From a virus, in the IMG/VR virus record IMGVR_UViG_3300046002_006534, positions 1 to 46,563 of that record: a stretch of DNA of 46,563 bases, one strand, 5' to 3'. Shown in pieces: positions 22,898 through 31,840 of this stretch; within the stretch, counting starts at the first letter, position 1, and the number at the start of each line of letters is the position of its first letter. The translations under genes were made by a program, and so were the position numbers. Below the pieces are notes generated by a model. That model was given only the letters and a program-made list of their open reading frames with translations, was not told the DNA's origin and did not search any database.

Positions 22898-22907
22898 GAG
22901 AACCTGA

Positions 22908-24740
22908 ATGGCAAAAGAACAATTCAAAATTCTTACGCCGCGTGAACACGTGCGCGAACGAATCGGTATGTACATGGGGTCGGCAGCTCGGGAAGATGTT
23001 GACCGTTTTGTACTTGGTAAATGGAAGACTGCAGTTTATGTTCCTGCACTTTCCAAGATGATTGATGAAATCCTCGACAACTCGATTGATGAAGCAATCC
23101 GTACCAATTTCCAATATGCAAACAAGATTGATGTTTCCATTGACGGAAACTGGGTGATGGTGACTGATAATGGTCGTGGTATTCCTCAAGAGGAAATTCA
23201 TGACTCTGTTACCAACGAGAAAATTCTCCGGCCGGTCGCCGCTTGGACCCGAGTCAATGCTGGCACATCGTTTGATGATAGCCGAGTGACCATCGGCACA
23301 AATGGTGTAGGTTCCTCTGCGACCAACTTCCTGTCAACAGAGTTCGTGGGGCGAACATGGCAGAATGGAAATATGCTAGAGGTGCTTTGCACTGAAGGTG
23401 GTCTTAAAACCAAAGTCAAACACAAAGCCAAAACTGGCTCTGGAACTGAAGTGTCTTTCATTCCTGATTTTTTACTATTTGAAGTTGACTCGATCAGCGA
23501 CCTTGACACCATCCAGCTAGTCGAGGATCGACTGATCAGCCTTCAAATGGCTTTCCCTGAAATCACATTCTCGTTTAACAAGAAGCGGATTCAAGTCCGT
23601 GACATGAAGCGCTATGCTGAAATGTTTTCAGAAGAAGGTGCTTCGGTTATCATTGAGAAATCAGAAAATCTGTCCTTCTTCTTTGCATCGTCTGTTGATG
23701 GTTTCCGCACCAATAGTTTCATTAATGGCGTGAATACACGCCAAGGTGGAACCTATGTAGAATACCTCGTGAATAACGTGATTGATGAGGTTCTAGCACT
23801 TATCAAGAAAAAGCACAAGGTCGAGGTTTCCAAGAGTGTTATCAAGAATGGTTTGACATTTGTTCTGTTTGCAAAGAATTTTGTCAATCCAAAGTTTGAT
23901 AGCCAGACCAAGGAACGTCTGACCAATCCACTGTCAAACATCAAAGAACATCATGAGACTACCGATGTTCATGACTTCAAGCATATTGCCAAGCGGATCT
24001 TTGCTGCAACGGATATTATTGAACCAATTATTGCTGCACAACTTGCCAAAAAGATGGCAGATGATCGGCGCGACTCTATTGTTGCTCAGAAGAAACTCAA
24101 AAAGGTCAAGGTTGCCAAACATATCTCGGCAAATAATGTCAATGCACTTCTTGCCCTTGTCGAGGGTGACTCTGCTATGGGGTTCCTTCTGAAAGTTCGT
24201 GATGCTTCAAAGATCGGCGCATATCCACTTCGTGGTGTTATCATGAACACTTGGGATATGAAACCGTCCGATGTTCTTAAAAACAAGGAACTAGGTGAAC
24301 TTGTTGCAATCCTTGGTCTTGATATCAATGATCCGAACAGTGTAGACAACATGACGTATCGTGGTGTGGCAACATTGACTGATGCGGATCACGACGGCGC
24401 TGGACATATTTCACCATTGATTGTGGCCTTCTTTTACAAGTTTTGGCCACGTCTCTTGACCGAAAAGCGTATTCATATTACCCGTTCACCGATCATGATC
24501 TCAACAAATGGTAAAGATGTCAAGTGGTTCTTTACATATGATGATGCAACAGAATTTAAATCTGATTGCAAAGGTTACACACACCGATATATCAAAGGCT
24601 TGGGATCATTGACCGAATCAGAATATGACCGTGTTATCAATGATCCGGTCCTTGATACTGTAACAATTGATGATGCAAATTACTTTCAGATCATGTTTGG
24701 TAATGACGTATCTCTTCGAAAGGAAATCATGACAAAATGA
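22908..24740 (+). CDS. DNA topoisomerase II large subunit (T4 gp39/gp60-like)
   Basis: 610 residues. The N-terminal GHKL ATPase has EILDNSIDEA (N box, Mg-Asn), DNGRGIP (G1) and GTNGVGSSATNF (G3). A C-terminal TOPRIM region carries VEGDSAMG with catalytic Glu and DADHDG for Mg binding. This is the ATPase/TOPRIM half of a type II topoisomerase; here it is one uninterrupted polypeptide rather than T4's separate gp39 and gp60. It relaxes supercoils ahead of phage replication. The partner subunit follows after one small gene. Confidence 0.95.
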   Translation: MAKEQFKILTPREHVRERIGMYMGSAAREDVDRFVLGKWKTAVYVPALSKMIDEILDNSIDEAIRTNFQYANKIDVSIDGNWVMVTDNGRGIPQEEIHDSVTNEKILRPVAAWTRVNAGTSFDDSRVTIGTNGVGSSATNFLSTEFVGRTWQNGNMLEVLCTEGGLKTKVKHKAKTGSGTEVSFIPDFLLFEVDSISDLDTIQLVEDRLISLQMAFPEITFSFNKKRIQVRDMKRYAEMFSEEGASVIIEKSENLSFFFASSVDGFRTNSFINGVNTRQGGTYVEYLVNNVIDEVLALIKKKHKVEVSKSVIKNGLTFVLFAKNFVNPKFDSQTKERLTNPLSNIKEHHETTDVHDFKHIAKRIFAATDIIEPIIAAQLAKKMADDRRDSIVAQKKLKKVKVAKHISANNVNALLALVEGDSAMGFLLKVRDASKIGAYPLRGVIMNTWDMKPSDVLKNKELGELVAILGLDINDPNSVDNMTYRGVATLTDADHDGAGHISPLIVAFFYKFWPRLLTEKRIHITRSPIMISTNGKDVKWFFTYDDATEFKSDCKGYTHRYIKGLGSLTESEYDRVINDPVLDTVTIDDANYFQIMFGNDVSLRKEIMTK

Positions 24741-24952
24741 AAAAGTCAATTATCTTTATTCTATCTGAGCTATTAATGTATGCACTTACCTTGGGTGTAG
24801 TCATTATTGTCCATCCTGCAATTCCGATTCATCTATTGTTTATTGTAGCGGCCATTGTTTACGGTTTTGCAACATCGATGTCATTGTTGCTTGAGTTTAC
24901 AACCAAGATTGCCGTTAATTATTACTATGACCGAAAGGAAAAGAATAAATGA
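24737..24952 (+). CDS. Small two-helix membrane protein, 71 aa
   Basis: ATGA overlaps at both ends place it tightly between the two topoisomerase genes. Two long hydrophobic helices (residues ~4-26 and ~31-55) and a basic tail. It might anchor replication proteins to membrane or be an unrelated passenger; nothing specific is recognised. Confidence 0.65.
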   Translation: MKKSIIFILSELLMYALTLGVVIIVHPAIPIHLLFIVAAIVYGFATSMSLLLEFTTKIAVNYYYDRKEKNK

Positions 24953-26337
24953 GTGGGTTGACAAATTTCTTTGATGGTGATACAGTAGAATCAAATGGTA
25001 AAAAGGCTAAATCAATGATTCGGGAATATCCTATCTCCAAGGTTGCTCGTAACGAGTGGTTACAATTTGCTCTTTATACAGTAGAGGCTAGAGCTATTCC
25101 AAGTATGATTGACGGTATGAAACCCGTAAATCGCTTTTATCTGTATTCATCTATCAAGAATAGCAAGACCGAATTTAAAAAAGTCAGTGCTGTTTCAGGT
25201 GTGTTAAGCGATTACGGGTATGCACACGGTGAAAGTTCTGCTGCTGGTGCCGGTCAACTAATGGCAGCTGATTGGTCTAACAACATCTGTCTTGTCGAAG
25301 GTCGAGGATCATTTGGAACTCGTCTAGTTCAGTCTGCAGCCGCGGCCCGCTATACCTACACACGTCTCCACAAGAACTTCAATCGGTATATCAAGGACAT
25401 TGATCTTGCTCCTGTGCACGACGATCCTGAACACGAACCACCTTCGTTCTATGTTCCTGTGATCCCTCTGGTTCTTGCCAATGGTGTCAAAGGTATTGCC
25501 ACTGGTTTTGCAACAAATATTCTACCGCGTGATCCAGATGATCTTGTCCGTGCATGCCAAGAATACATTAAAACTGGAGACATCAAATCCAAAGTCAAGA
25601 TCAAGTTTCCAGACTTCAAAGGAACCGTGACATATAATGCCGACGAAAACCGTTACTATTGTAATGGTATCTTCGAACGGAAGGGCAAGACAGTTCTGCT
25701 AATCACTGAGGTCCCATACGGTTATGATCGTGAAGGGTATGTCGAGGTTCTGGATAAACTAGAAGAAAAAGGCGACATTGTCGGATATGATGATCTCTGT
25801 GACAAGACTGGCTTCAAGTTCGAAGTCAAACTGAAACAGAATACATCTGCAAACTGGGACGACCAAAAAATCATCTCTGCTTTCAAACTGGCAAAACCAT
25901 TCAGTGAAAACTTGACTGTTATTGATAGTCGTGGTAAACTGAAAGAATATGACGATGAACGAAATCTGGTCCGTGACTTCTGCGATTATCGCACAACTAT
26001 TCTTCAAAAACGGATTGACCTACGGAAGGTTGAAACAACAGAACTTGCCCGTTGGTTGACTGTCAAAATGCAATTTATCCAAGCTGTTCTTGAGGATAAA
26101 ATCAAGTTCAAGAACAAGAAAAAGGATGAAGTTGCAAAACAGATCTTTGAAACCACCGATGCAATTCAAGATGATATTGATCGACTGCTTCGGATCAACA
26201 TTCTGAGTTTGACTGCTGAAATGGTCAAGCAACTTGAAACTGAAATCAAAGATGCTCAAAAGGAACTTGTGTATTGGTCAAAAACAACACCCAAGGATCA
26301 ATTCACCAAGGACCTTACTGAGTTGACAGCCGCCTGA
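24949..26337 (+). CDS. DNA topoisomerase II medium subunit (T4 gp52-like)
   Basis: 462 residues of the GyrA/ParC N-terminal type. RAIPSMIDGMKPVNRFYLYS is the winged-helix start, AAARYTYTRL contains the active-site Tyr preceded by Arg, and IPLVLANGVKGIATGFAT matches the conserved tower/loop region. The C-terminal third is coiled coil, and there is no GyrA beta-propeller, as in T4 gp52. It forms the transient DNA break with the subunit at 22908. Confidence 0.95.
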   Translation: MSGLTNFFDGDTVESNGKKAKSMIREYPISKVARNEWLQFALYTVEARAIPSMIDGMKPVNRFYLYSSIKNSKTEFKKVSAVSGVLSDYGYAHGESSAAGAGQLMAADWSNNICLVEGRGSFGTRLVQSAAAARYTYTRLHKNFNRYIKDIDLAPVHDDPEHEPPSFYVPVIPLVLANGVKGIATGFATNILPRDPDDLVRACQEYIKTGDIKSKVKIKFPDFKGTVTYNADENRYYCNGIFERKGKTVLLITEVPYGYDREGYVEVLDKLEEKGDIVGYDDLCDKTGFKFEVKLKQNTSANWDDQKIISAFKLAKPFSENLTVIDSRGKLKEYDDERNLVRDFCDYRTTILQKRIDLRKVETTELARWLTVKMQFIQAVLEDKIKFKNKKKDEVAKQIFETTDAIQDDIDRLLRINILSLTAEMVKQLETEIKDAQKELVYWSKTTPKDQFTKDLTELTAA

Positions 26338-26343
26338 TAGCAC

Positions 26344-26365
26344 AAAGCCCGTTATGGGTTTTAGA
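26344..26365 (+). terminator. Weak terminator-like hairpin after topoisomerase
   Basis: AAAGCCC (26344-26350) pairs with GGGTTTT (26356-26362, one G-T), loop GTTAT, followed by a short T/A stretch. Weak by eye. Confidence 0.35.
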
Positions 26366-26416
26366 TAAAATCATACTAAGTGAACCAAGTATCAACTGAC
26401 TAATGGAGACTATATC

Positions 26417-26842
26417 ATGAATAGAGAACTTGCACTCGACAGACTAGTAATTACTGTACTTAAAGAGGGAGTCGAAACACTTCTTAGACTCGACGAAAAA
26501 GATAAAGATAGTGATATGATTCTTTCGATACTTCGAGTGATTGAATATTACAGTGTACCAAGTGAATATGAAAACTACTATGCAGAAAACAAGGCTCGAA
26601 TTGATACGGTGCTAGGTACCAAGAATTTGCCAGCCAACACGTTTACTATAACTTGTGTCAATGAAAATATTGACGGTTCTGCTGATATTGAAGTAGAAAT
26701 GGGACCTGGTATGAAAGATAAAGTTCTAGACGCGGGACTTAACTTTCTTCTTGTGAAAGCAATTCTAGGTGGTACTACTGAGCAAATTCTTGAGTGGGCA
26801 ACTCGCGGCAAACAAGAAGTTGAAAGTAAAATCAGTTTATAA
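26417..26842 (+). CDS. Hypothetical protein, 141 aa
   Basis: ATGGAGAC precedes ATG 26417. N-terminal helices, central EYYSVPSEYENYYAENK, then a beta segment. No promoter of the TTGACA type in the gap upstream. Function unknown. Confidence 0.6.
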   Translation: MNRELALDRLVITVLKEGVETLLRLDEKDKDSDMILSILRVIEYYSVPSEYENYYAENKARIDTVLGTKNLPANTFTITCVNENIDGSADIEVEMGPGMKDKVLDAGLNFLLVKAILGGTTEQILEWATRGKQEVESKISL

Positions 26843-26849
26843 CAAAACT

Positions 26850-27233
26850 ATGTTTTACGAAGTAGTAAACAAATCCAAACGAATCGAGACCGTGTTGCTA
26901 GACACCGCGGTCTCTTTTGCTTGTTCTTATCTTGACTTGAATAACGACATCGTGATTGAGTTCGAGAGACTTGAAAAACACCAGTATGGTTTCTGTGATT
27001 ATGATGAAGATGAAGTTATAGTCACCATTGCAAAAAGACTGTCACAGAAAGATATTATTCGGACACTGTTTCATGAACTAGTGCATGTCAAACAATACGT
27101 GGATGGTCGACTAGATCACGGTCGCAAGTGGTTTGGTGTAGTCTATAAAGATGACTATGACAAACTCCCGTGGGAAATTGAAGCATATGAACTCGAAGAA
27201 AAGATGATGAAGGTGTTTTATGGTATCAATTAA
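26850..27233 (+). CDS. SprT-like zinc metallopeptidase-like protein, 127 aa
   Basis: HELVHVKQ near residue 74 is a zincin HExxH motif; PWEIEAYELE about 35 residues later supplies a third acidic ligand, as in SprT/peptidase-like and toxin-associated zincins. A paralogue lies at 30318 with the same two motifs. Start placed at ATG 26850, since the longer frame begins within the preceding gene. Substrate unknown. Confidence 0.65.
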   Translation: MFYEVVNKSKRIETVLLDTAVSFACSYLDLNNDIVIEFERLEKHQYGFCDYDEDEVIVTIAKRLSQKDIIRTLFHELVHVKQYVDGRLDHGRKWFGVVYKDDYDKLPWEIEAYELEEKMMKVFYGIN

Positions 27234-27582
27234 ATCAACCGACAAAAGACTTTGTGATCGAGATATATGGCCGGGTCTTCCGTGGAATTGGAAAGACACA
27301 CATCGCATTCAAGATGAATGTCGACGGCGTGCTATAGAAACAGGAATTACCGAAGAACCCAATTTGTCTTTTGCTGCCTCCCGTGAATACTCGAAGTATA
27401 TGAGTCATTTTCCGTCATTTGGTGATCGACAGAAAATTATGTCAAAAATATATCCTATGAAACCAAGTAAACCAAAACTTGATTTTACCGAGGAAGAACT
27501 GAAATATCTTGCAGATCGACTATTTGGTGCAAATGATGAACTCGGCCAAAATATTTTGATAAAAATACAGTTGACTTTGTGA
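27220..27582 (+). CDS. Hypothetical protein, 120 aa
   Basis: Overlaps the zincin-like gene by 14 bases. Basic, with WPGLPWNWKDTH near the start and a helical C-terminus. The stop overlaps the next -35 element. Confidence 0.55.
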   Translation: MVSIKSTDKRLCDRDIWPGLPWNWKDTHRIQDECRRRAIETGITEEPNLSFAASREYSKYMSHFPSFGDRQKIMSKIYPMKPSKPKLDFTEEELKYLADRLFGANDELGQNILIKIQLTL

Positions 27583-27608
27583 TCTTAATAGTATATACTG
27601 ATTCTATA
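27571..27608 (+). promoter_or_regulatory. Promoter, class A, TTGACT variant
   Basis: TTGACT 27571-27576, 17 bases, TATACTGATTCTATA 27594-27608. Confidence 0.8.
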
Positions 27609-27626
27609 AGGTGAAAGGAACCTAAT

Positions 27627-27713
27627 ATGCTTAAGATTGATCTTTCTGACATTGCTTTGATTGCAGCTACTGCTTTTGCTTTCGGCATGATCATCTACGT
27701 ACTTAGTCTCTAA
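27627..27713 (+). CDS. 28-residue membrane peptide
   Basis: AAAGGAA before ATG 27627. After six polar residues the rest is one hydrophobic helix. Small phage membrane peptide of unknown role. Confidence 0.55.
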   Translation: MLKIDLSDIALIAATAFAFGMIIYVLSL

Positions 27714-27724
27714 AGGAATATAAA

Positions 27725-28621
27725 ATGGCATCACGTGTACAACTAATGAAACAGAAGGGACTTATCAGTCCGCCAAGGTGGCTACCTCAAAACATTCACT
27801 ATGAAGTGATCACCGGTTCTGTCAGCTATGCTGTAAGTTCAGACACTTCTGATATGGATGTTGTTGGTTTTTGTATGCCACCAAAAGATGACATCTTCCC
27901 GCACCTTCGTGGTGAGATTCCTGGTTTTGGTTTACAACACAAACGATTTGAATTATGGCAGGAACATCACATCATGGATAATGAATCTCGTCAAGAATAC
28001 GACTTCAGTATCTATTCAATCGTGAAGTTTTTTCAACTTGCAATGGAAAATAATCCGAATATGGTTGACATTCTGTTTACTCCACAACGGTGTGTTTTGT
28101 ATTGCTCTACTGTTGCTCAGATTGTCCGTGATAACCGCAAACTATTCTTGACAAAGAATTCGTATCACAAGTTCCGCGGATATGCTTATGCTCAATTGCA
28201 CAAGATCGGCACGAAGTCAAATAGTTCCAATCCTAAGCGCCAAGCTGACATCGAAAAACACGGCATGGATCTTAAGTTTGCTTATCATGTTATTCGTCTT
28301 GCTCTTGAGGGTGAACAGATCTTGATGGAGCATGATCTTGACATTGAACGAAATGCTGAAGTCCTGAAAGCAGTTCGTCGTGGTGACTGGAGTGAAGAGA
28401 AACTCCGGAGCTGGTTTGATGCTAAGGAGAAACATCTTGAAGAACTTTATACCAAGTCAACCCTTCGGCATGTGCCGGACGAAGATGCTATCAAGGATCT
28501 TCTTATGACTTGTCTAGAACAGCACTATGGTTCTCTGGATCAAGCTGTCAAACGCGATGTTCCGGTAGAACGGCTTGTTGCTGAACTAAAGTCCGTCCTT
28601 GAAAAGTATGAAGGTAGGTAA
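27725..28621 (+). CDS. Predicted nucleotidyltransferase (RlaP/COG3541-like)
   Basis: 298 residues. GSVSYAVSSDTSDMDVVGF (residues ~36-54) is the Pol-beta-type nucleotidyltransferase motif hG[S]..Y....D.D, with the two metal-binding Asp. DFSIYSIVKFFQLAMENNPNMVDILF and a helical C-terminus with FRGYAYAQLHKI match phage-widespread RlaP-like proteins. The family's substrate is not established; a role on RNA or nucleotides is assumed. Confidence 0.75.
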   Translation: MASRVQLMKQKGLISPPRWLPQNIHYEVITGSVSYAVSSDTSDMDVVGFCMPPKDDIFPHLRGEIPGFGLQHKRFELWQEHHIMDNESRQEYDFSIYSIVKFFQLAMENNPNMVDILFTPQRCVLYCSTVAQIVRDNRKLFLTKNSYHKFRGYAYAQLHKIGTKSNSSNPKRQADIEKHGMDLKFAYHVIRLALEGEQILMEHDLDIERNAEVLKAVRRGDWSEEKLRSWFDAKEKHLEELYTKSTLRHVPDEDAIKDLLMTCLEQHYGSLDQAVKRDVPVERLVAELKSVLEKYEGR

Positions 28622-28828
28622 ATGGAATTAGGTTATAGAGACCCATTTACCTACAAAAAACTTCCACTGCTCCCAAGTATGAGACTTACAACTCATGTAT
28701 TGAATATAGAAAACCTTATTGAGAAACATATGAATGTAGCAGTTCATCAATATATTCATGAACTATCCAGTGGAATAGACCCTCAAGAGAGTAAATGGTA
28801 CAAAAATATTGTTGACAAATGCTTTTAA
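28622..28828 (+). CDS. Hypothetical protein, 68 aa
   Basis: Follows the nucleotidyltransferase stop directly. The last codons encode part of the next promoter. No motif. Confidence 0.55.
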   Translation: MELGYRDPFTYKKLPLLPSMRLTTHVLNIENLIEKHMNVAVHQYIHELSSGIDPQESKWYKNIVDKCF

Positions 28829-28849
28829 ATAGTTTATACTGATTCTATA
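28812..28849 (+). promoter_or_regulatory. Promoter, class A
   Basis: TTGACA 28812-28817, 17 bases, TATACTGATTCTATA 28835-28849; it lies inside the 3' end of the upstream gene. Confidence 0.9.
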
Positions 28850-28865
28850 AGGTAGAGGAAACCAG

Positions 28866-28970
28866 ATGAACGAAGATTACGAGTATGATGTCTACGATGA
28901 GCATGACTGGTATGCAATTCATTTCCCTGACGGTGATAATACTGACGCAGAAGAAGAGGAAACTGCATGA
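28866..28970 (+). CDS. Highly acidic 34-residue peptide
   Basis: AGAGGAAA upstream of ATG 28866. About half the residues are Asp, Glu or Tyr. ATGA overlap with the next gene. Confidence 0.55.
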   Translation: MNEDYEYDVYDEHDWYAIHFPDGDNTDAEEEETA

Positions 28971-29176
28971 TAAACATAAACCGTGCAAAGACTGAATTTG
29001 AGAATCACACTAAAGAAACTCTCGATGTTCAATCACTAGGTGGTGCACTATATGCATTTGGTTCTGAACTTGCTTGTCTTCGTCTTGCAAAAGCATATCG
29101 ACATTGCGGTGAACGAGCAGATTCCGGGTTTTCACAGAATCTGAAAACTTGGTACTTCCGTCTCGAAACTCTCTGA
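28967..29176 (+). CDS. Hypothetical protein, 69 aa
   Basis: Coupled to the acidic peptide. Helical, no motif. Its stop is followed by GAGGAGA, the Shine-Dalgarno of the next gene. Confidence 0.55.
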   Translation: MININRAKTEFENHTKETLDVQSLGGALYAFGSELACLRLAKAYRHCGERADSGFSQNLKTWYFRLETL

Positions 29177-29186
29177 GGAGAAAACA

Positions 29187-29474
29187 ATGGCTTACGCGCC
29201 TCTCGGTGTTATTTCTATTTCTGGCTCCTTTGTCGAGCGTTATTGTGGTCACACATTCGAGTATATTGAAAATCCTGAATATGTACTCCATACTCCTGCA
29301 CATGGTGGCAAAAATGTACATTTTCCTCACTTGATCTTTGTCGGACCTTTTGGTCAAGAAACTCGTCGAGCTCTAGTCAAAGGTTCCGTAGTTCATGTTG
29401 TCACCGATGAAACCGATAATGGATATACGATTGAAAAATGGAACATCAAAAATCACAGGAAATATGCCAAATGA
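29187..29474 (+). CDS. Hypothetical protein, 95 aa
   Basis: Beta-rich with several His and Gly (HTPAHGGKNVHFPH). Strong Shine-Dalgarno. ATGA overlap downstream. Function unknown. Confidence 0.6.
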   Translation: MAYAPLGVISISGSFVERYCGHTFEYIENPEYVLHTPAHGGKNVHFPHLIFVGPFGQETRRALVKGSVVHVVTDETDNGYTIEKWNIKNHRKYAK

Positions 29475-29680
29475 AACTTGCAAATATCACTCTTGCCCGA
29501 GATGATCATGCGACTGCGACAATTCTTGCAAAGCAATATATTGAGACAGTTCCATTTTGGAAGATCACATGGGCACCACAGCACGTCATTTTTCACACAA
29601 ATATATCGGATGAAAACTGTATGATCGTATATCGTGCCGATAGAATTTTTGAAATTACAACGGAAGAACTTGAAAATTAG
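29471..29680 (+). CDS. Hypothetical protein, 69 aa
   Basis: Start at ATG 29471 inside the preceding stop; a longer in-frame start lies within the upstream gene. No motif recognised. Confidence 0.55.
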   Translation: MKLANITLARDDHATATILAKQYIETVPFWKITWAPQHVIFHTNISDENCMIVYRADRIFEITTEELEN

Positions 29681-29682
29681 TG

Positions 29683-29720
29683 TTGACAAACAGGTTTAAA
29701 TTGTTTATACTGATTCTATA
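29683..29720 (+). promoter_or_regulatory. Promoter, class A
   Basis: TTGACA 29683-29688, 17 bases, TATACTGATTCTATA 29706-29720. Confidence 0.9.
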
Positions 29721-29739
29721 AGGTAACACTGAGGAACCA

Positions 29740-30321
29740 ATGACAAATCTTGACCTGCAACAAGTCATCATCTACCGCAACAAGCGACTGAAGCTTGCTC
29801 ACATTGCTGTAAACAATATGTTCACGAACAAAGGTCAGAGGAACTACTCTGCAACCTTGAACGGTGCATATAACAGTGCAAAGTATGCAGTTCGAGGTGC
29901 CGCAAACAACCCTTCTACTGAATATCAGTTCGGTTCGGCCTTTGTGACTCGCTTGATGAATACCGGTATCTCTGAATGGTCGGAAACCGATCGTGTTGAA
30001 AACCTGAATATGAACCCTGCACTTCGGCTTGCACGTGAACTTCGTGAAACTCTCGAGGCTGAAGGTTATGATGTCACCGGTTGTTTCCGCGGCAAAAGTA
30101 TCCGCAACACCGGAATCAAAGGTATCACGAATTTCATTATCAAGAATGCGACTCAGGGTCGTATCTTTGATATTGTCGGCAAGTTGACTGTCGGGATCGA
30201 AGGTCTAAACATCAACAAGACCCGAAACACCATTTACATGCAGTATATCAAAGATCAACTGCAAACTCGCCGTCAAATTTGGTTCTTCATTCAAGAAAAT
30301 CTGGATACCTTGACCCAATGA
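29740..30321 (+). CDS. Hypothetical basic protein, 193 aa
   Basis: Basic and helical throughout with no cysteine-rich or membrane region. First gene of the operon; TGA overlaps the next ATG. No family recognised. Confidence 0.65.
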   Translation: MTNLDLQQVIIYRNKRLKLAHIAVNNMFTNKGQRNYSATLNGAYNSAKYAVRGAANNPSTEYQFGSAFVTRLMNTGISEWSETDRVENLNMNPALRLARELRETLEAEGYDVTGCFRGKSIRNTGIKGITNFIIKNATQGRIFDIVGKLTVGIEGLNINKTRNTIYMQYIKDQLQTRRQIWFFIQENLDTLTQ

Positions 30322-30698
30322 CCGTTATCAAAGCAGAAACTAGCTATCCTAAGTTTTTTGAAAAGTTTGCACAGTTTTTGTGTGTTGAACTTGATATTAG
30401 ACCCGCAAAAGTTACTATTGTTCCCTATGAAATGAATGATGGAACTCTTGGTCTTTGTCTTGATGTAACCGAAGATGAATTTCTTGTATTCGTCAAGGAA
30501 AAAGATCGAGATATCGGTTGTATGTGCACGACCATTGCACATGAAATGATCCACGTGAAACAATTTCTGAAAGATAACTTGAACCACTGGATTCACACCT
30601 GCTGGGATACTCCATATGATGACCGTTGGTGGGAACAAGAGGCATATACTGACTCGATTCCACTAGTTGTAAAATATGCTGGGACACTTGGTAAATGA
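30318..30698 (+). CDS. Second zincin-like protein, 126 aa
   Basis: HEMIHVKQ near residue 75 and WWEQEAY about 35 residues later match the motif pair of the gene at 26850, so the two are paralogues. The HExxH plus distal Glu arrangement suggests a zinc peptidase or a structural derivative. ATG 30318 overlaps the previous TGA. Confidence 0.65.
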   Translation: MTVIKAETSYPKFFEKFAQFLCVELDIRPAKVTIVPYEMNDGTLGLCLDVTEDEFLVFVKEKDRDIGCMCTTIAHEMIHVKQFLKDNLNHWIHTCWDTPYDDRWWEQEAYTDSIPLVVKYAGTLGK

Positions 30699-31081
30699 AA
30701 CCAAAATATAAACTTATCGTAGGTCCTACTCAAATGCGAGTAGAAAGGCAATTGTTCAAATCAGAACCAATTGATATCGGCGATGAATATATCACTGCCG
30801 ACAATCAGAAAGCAAAAGATTTTTACTACGAGTTCATGCACCCTTCAGTTCAAGAATATGCCAGACTGTTGTGGACTACAAAAAGTATTCGTTGGAATAC
30901 ACTAAAACAACAAGTAAAAGGACTTGCAGATATGCATACTATTCTGTACTTCGATGGTCCGTCTTGGATTGTTTCTACCGTGCCTTGGAAACAGGCAAAG
31001 TATGAAGAATGGTTCGTGGTGCCAATGAAAGTAAAATGGCTTCTAAAGAAATTTTATTTTGAAAAAGTTGAAAAAGTTTGA
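30695..31081 (+). CDS. Hypothetical protein, 128 aa
   Basis: ATGA overlap with the zincin-like gene. Basic, aromatic, mixed alpha/beta. Last protein gene before the large stable-RNA region. Confidence 0.6.
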   Translation: MKPKYKLIVGPTQMRVERQLFKSEPIDIGDEYITADNQKAKDFYYEFMHPSVQEYARLLWTTKSIRWNTLKQQVKGLADMHTILYFDGPSWIVSTVPWKQAKYEEWFVVPMKVKWLLKKFYFEKVEKV

Positions 31082-31147
31082 TCTTTTTTACGAAGTCAAC
31101 GAAAGCGTGTTATAAATAAAATTACAATTTAACCAACCGAGAGTATC

Positions 31148-31246
31148 ATGACTTCCCTACACGTCTCCTCATTATCAGCGCAATGGACACAGGATAATAA
31201 TCCTGGTCGCCAAGTGCTCATAGGCAGAGGAAGTGGGCTGTTTTGA
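31148..31246 (+). CDS. Possible 32-codon leader ORF before a terminator
   Basis: ATG 31148 behind GAGAG; Ser/Gly/Gln-rich and more GC-rich than surroundings. It ends just before an imperfect hairpin and a strong terminator, like the leader ORF at 10465. Coding status uncertain. Confidence 0.3.
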   Translation: MTSLHVSSLSAQWTQDNNPGRQVLIGRGSGLF

Positions 31247-31274
31247 CATAGAAATTCGATAAAAATTCTATCTC

Positions 31275-31312
31275 AAAAAGGCCCAGGAATAAAACCCTGG
31301 GCCTTTTTATTT
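31275..31312 (+). terminator. Strong intrinsic terminator
   Basis: AAAAAGGCCCAGG (31275-31287) pairs perfectly with 31296-31308, 8-base loop, then a T-rich tail. It insulates the protein operons from the stable-RNA region that starts with the promoter at 31316. Confidence 0.9.
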
Positions 31313-31315
31313 TGG

Positions 31316-31344
31316 TTGACAATATAAGAGAATCGGTTTATAAC
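31316..31344 (+). promoter_or_regulatory. Promoter for stable-RNA region (class B)
   Basis: TTGACA 31316-31321, GAGAATCGGT in the spacer, TATAAC 31339-31344. Confidence 0.75.
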
Positions 31345-31367
31345 TGACTTATAAAGGAAATCAAACC

Positions 31368-31380
31368 GCTCTTTGAAACT
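31368..31380 (+). promoter_or_regulatory. boxA-like element 2
   Basis: GCTCTTTGAAACT, a diverged copy of the boxA-like motif, about 24 bases after the -10. Confidence 0.5.
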
Positions 31381-31424
31381 AATTACTCCTTGTGGTCTTA
31401 GAGGAAACTCGATAATAGATCTGA

Positions 31425-31599
31425 AAAACAGAAGAACAAACTGACGAATGTGTCTGAATGTTCCTTTGTTAGAGGTATTCTTCGGAATACTGAAAATTCT
31501 GTTTTCACATGCTCTTTAGTCCGTAATGTAGTACGGTTAACCTCGCCCATTTAGTTGGTTGGACTGGTTCGAATCCAAAAAGAGCAGCTGAAAACAGAA
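31425..31599 (+). ncRNA. Three-part switch with enclosed tRNA-like RNA (H3)
   Basis: TTCTGTTTTCA (31497-31507) can pair with AAAACAGAA upstream (31425-31433) or, over 11 bp, with TGAAAACAGAA downstream (31589-31599). The downstream helix encloses an RNA with acceptor-like GCTCTTT/AAAGAGC (31511-31517/31579-31585) and a GGTTCGAATCC T-arm-like segment, but no proper anticodon arm or CCA. The same arrangement recurs at 32071 and 34619. Confidence 0.55.
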
Positions 31600-31604
31600 A
31601 TAAT

Positions 31605-31680
<76 letters not shown>

Positions 31681-31687
31681 AAATTAT

Positions 31688-31777
31688 GGAGTTGAGAGCT
31701 GTCAAGGTTGGCAGGTCTGCTTGGAAAGCAGAACGTGGTAGAAATACCATGGGAATCGTGCTCCCCCGACTCCGCCA
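31688..31777 (+). tRNA. tRNA-Ser(GGA)
   Basis: Acceptor GGAGTTG/CGACTCC, loop TTGGAAA, long variable arm, discriminator G, CCA. T-loop ATCGTGC is non-canonical. Confidence 0.9.
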
Positions 31778-31786
31778 AAATAATGG

Positions 31787-31815
31787 TTGACATTACTATA
31801 GAATCAGTATATATT
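31787..31815 (+). promoter_or_regulatory. Promoter, class B
   Basis: TTGACA 31787-31792, TATAGAATCAGTATA in the spacer, TATATT 31810-31815. Confidence 0.8.
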
Positions 31816-31840
31816 GATTATATAAGGTAAAGGAAACCAA

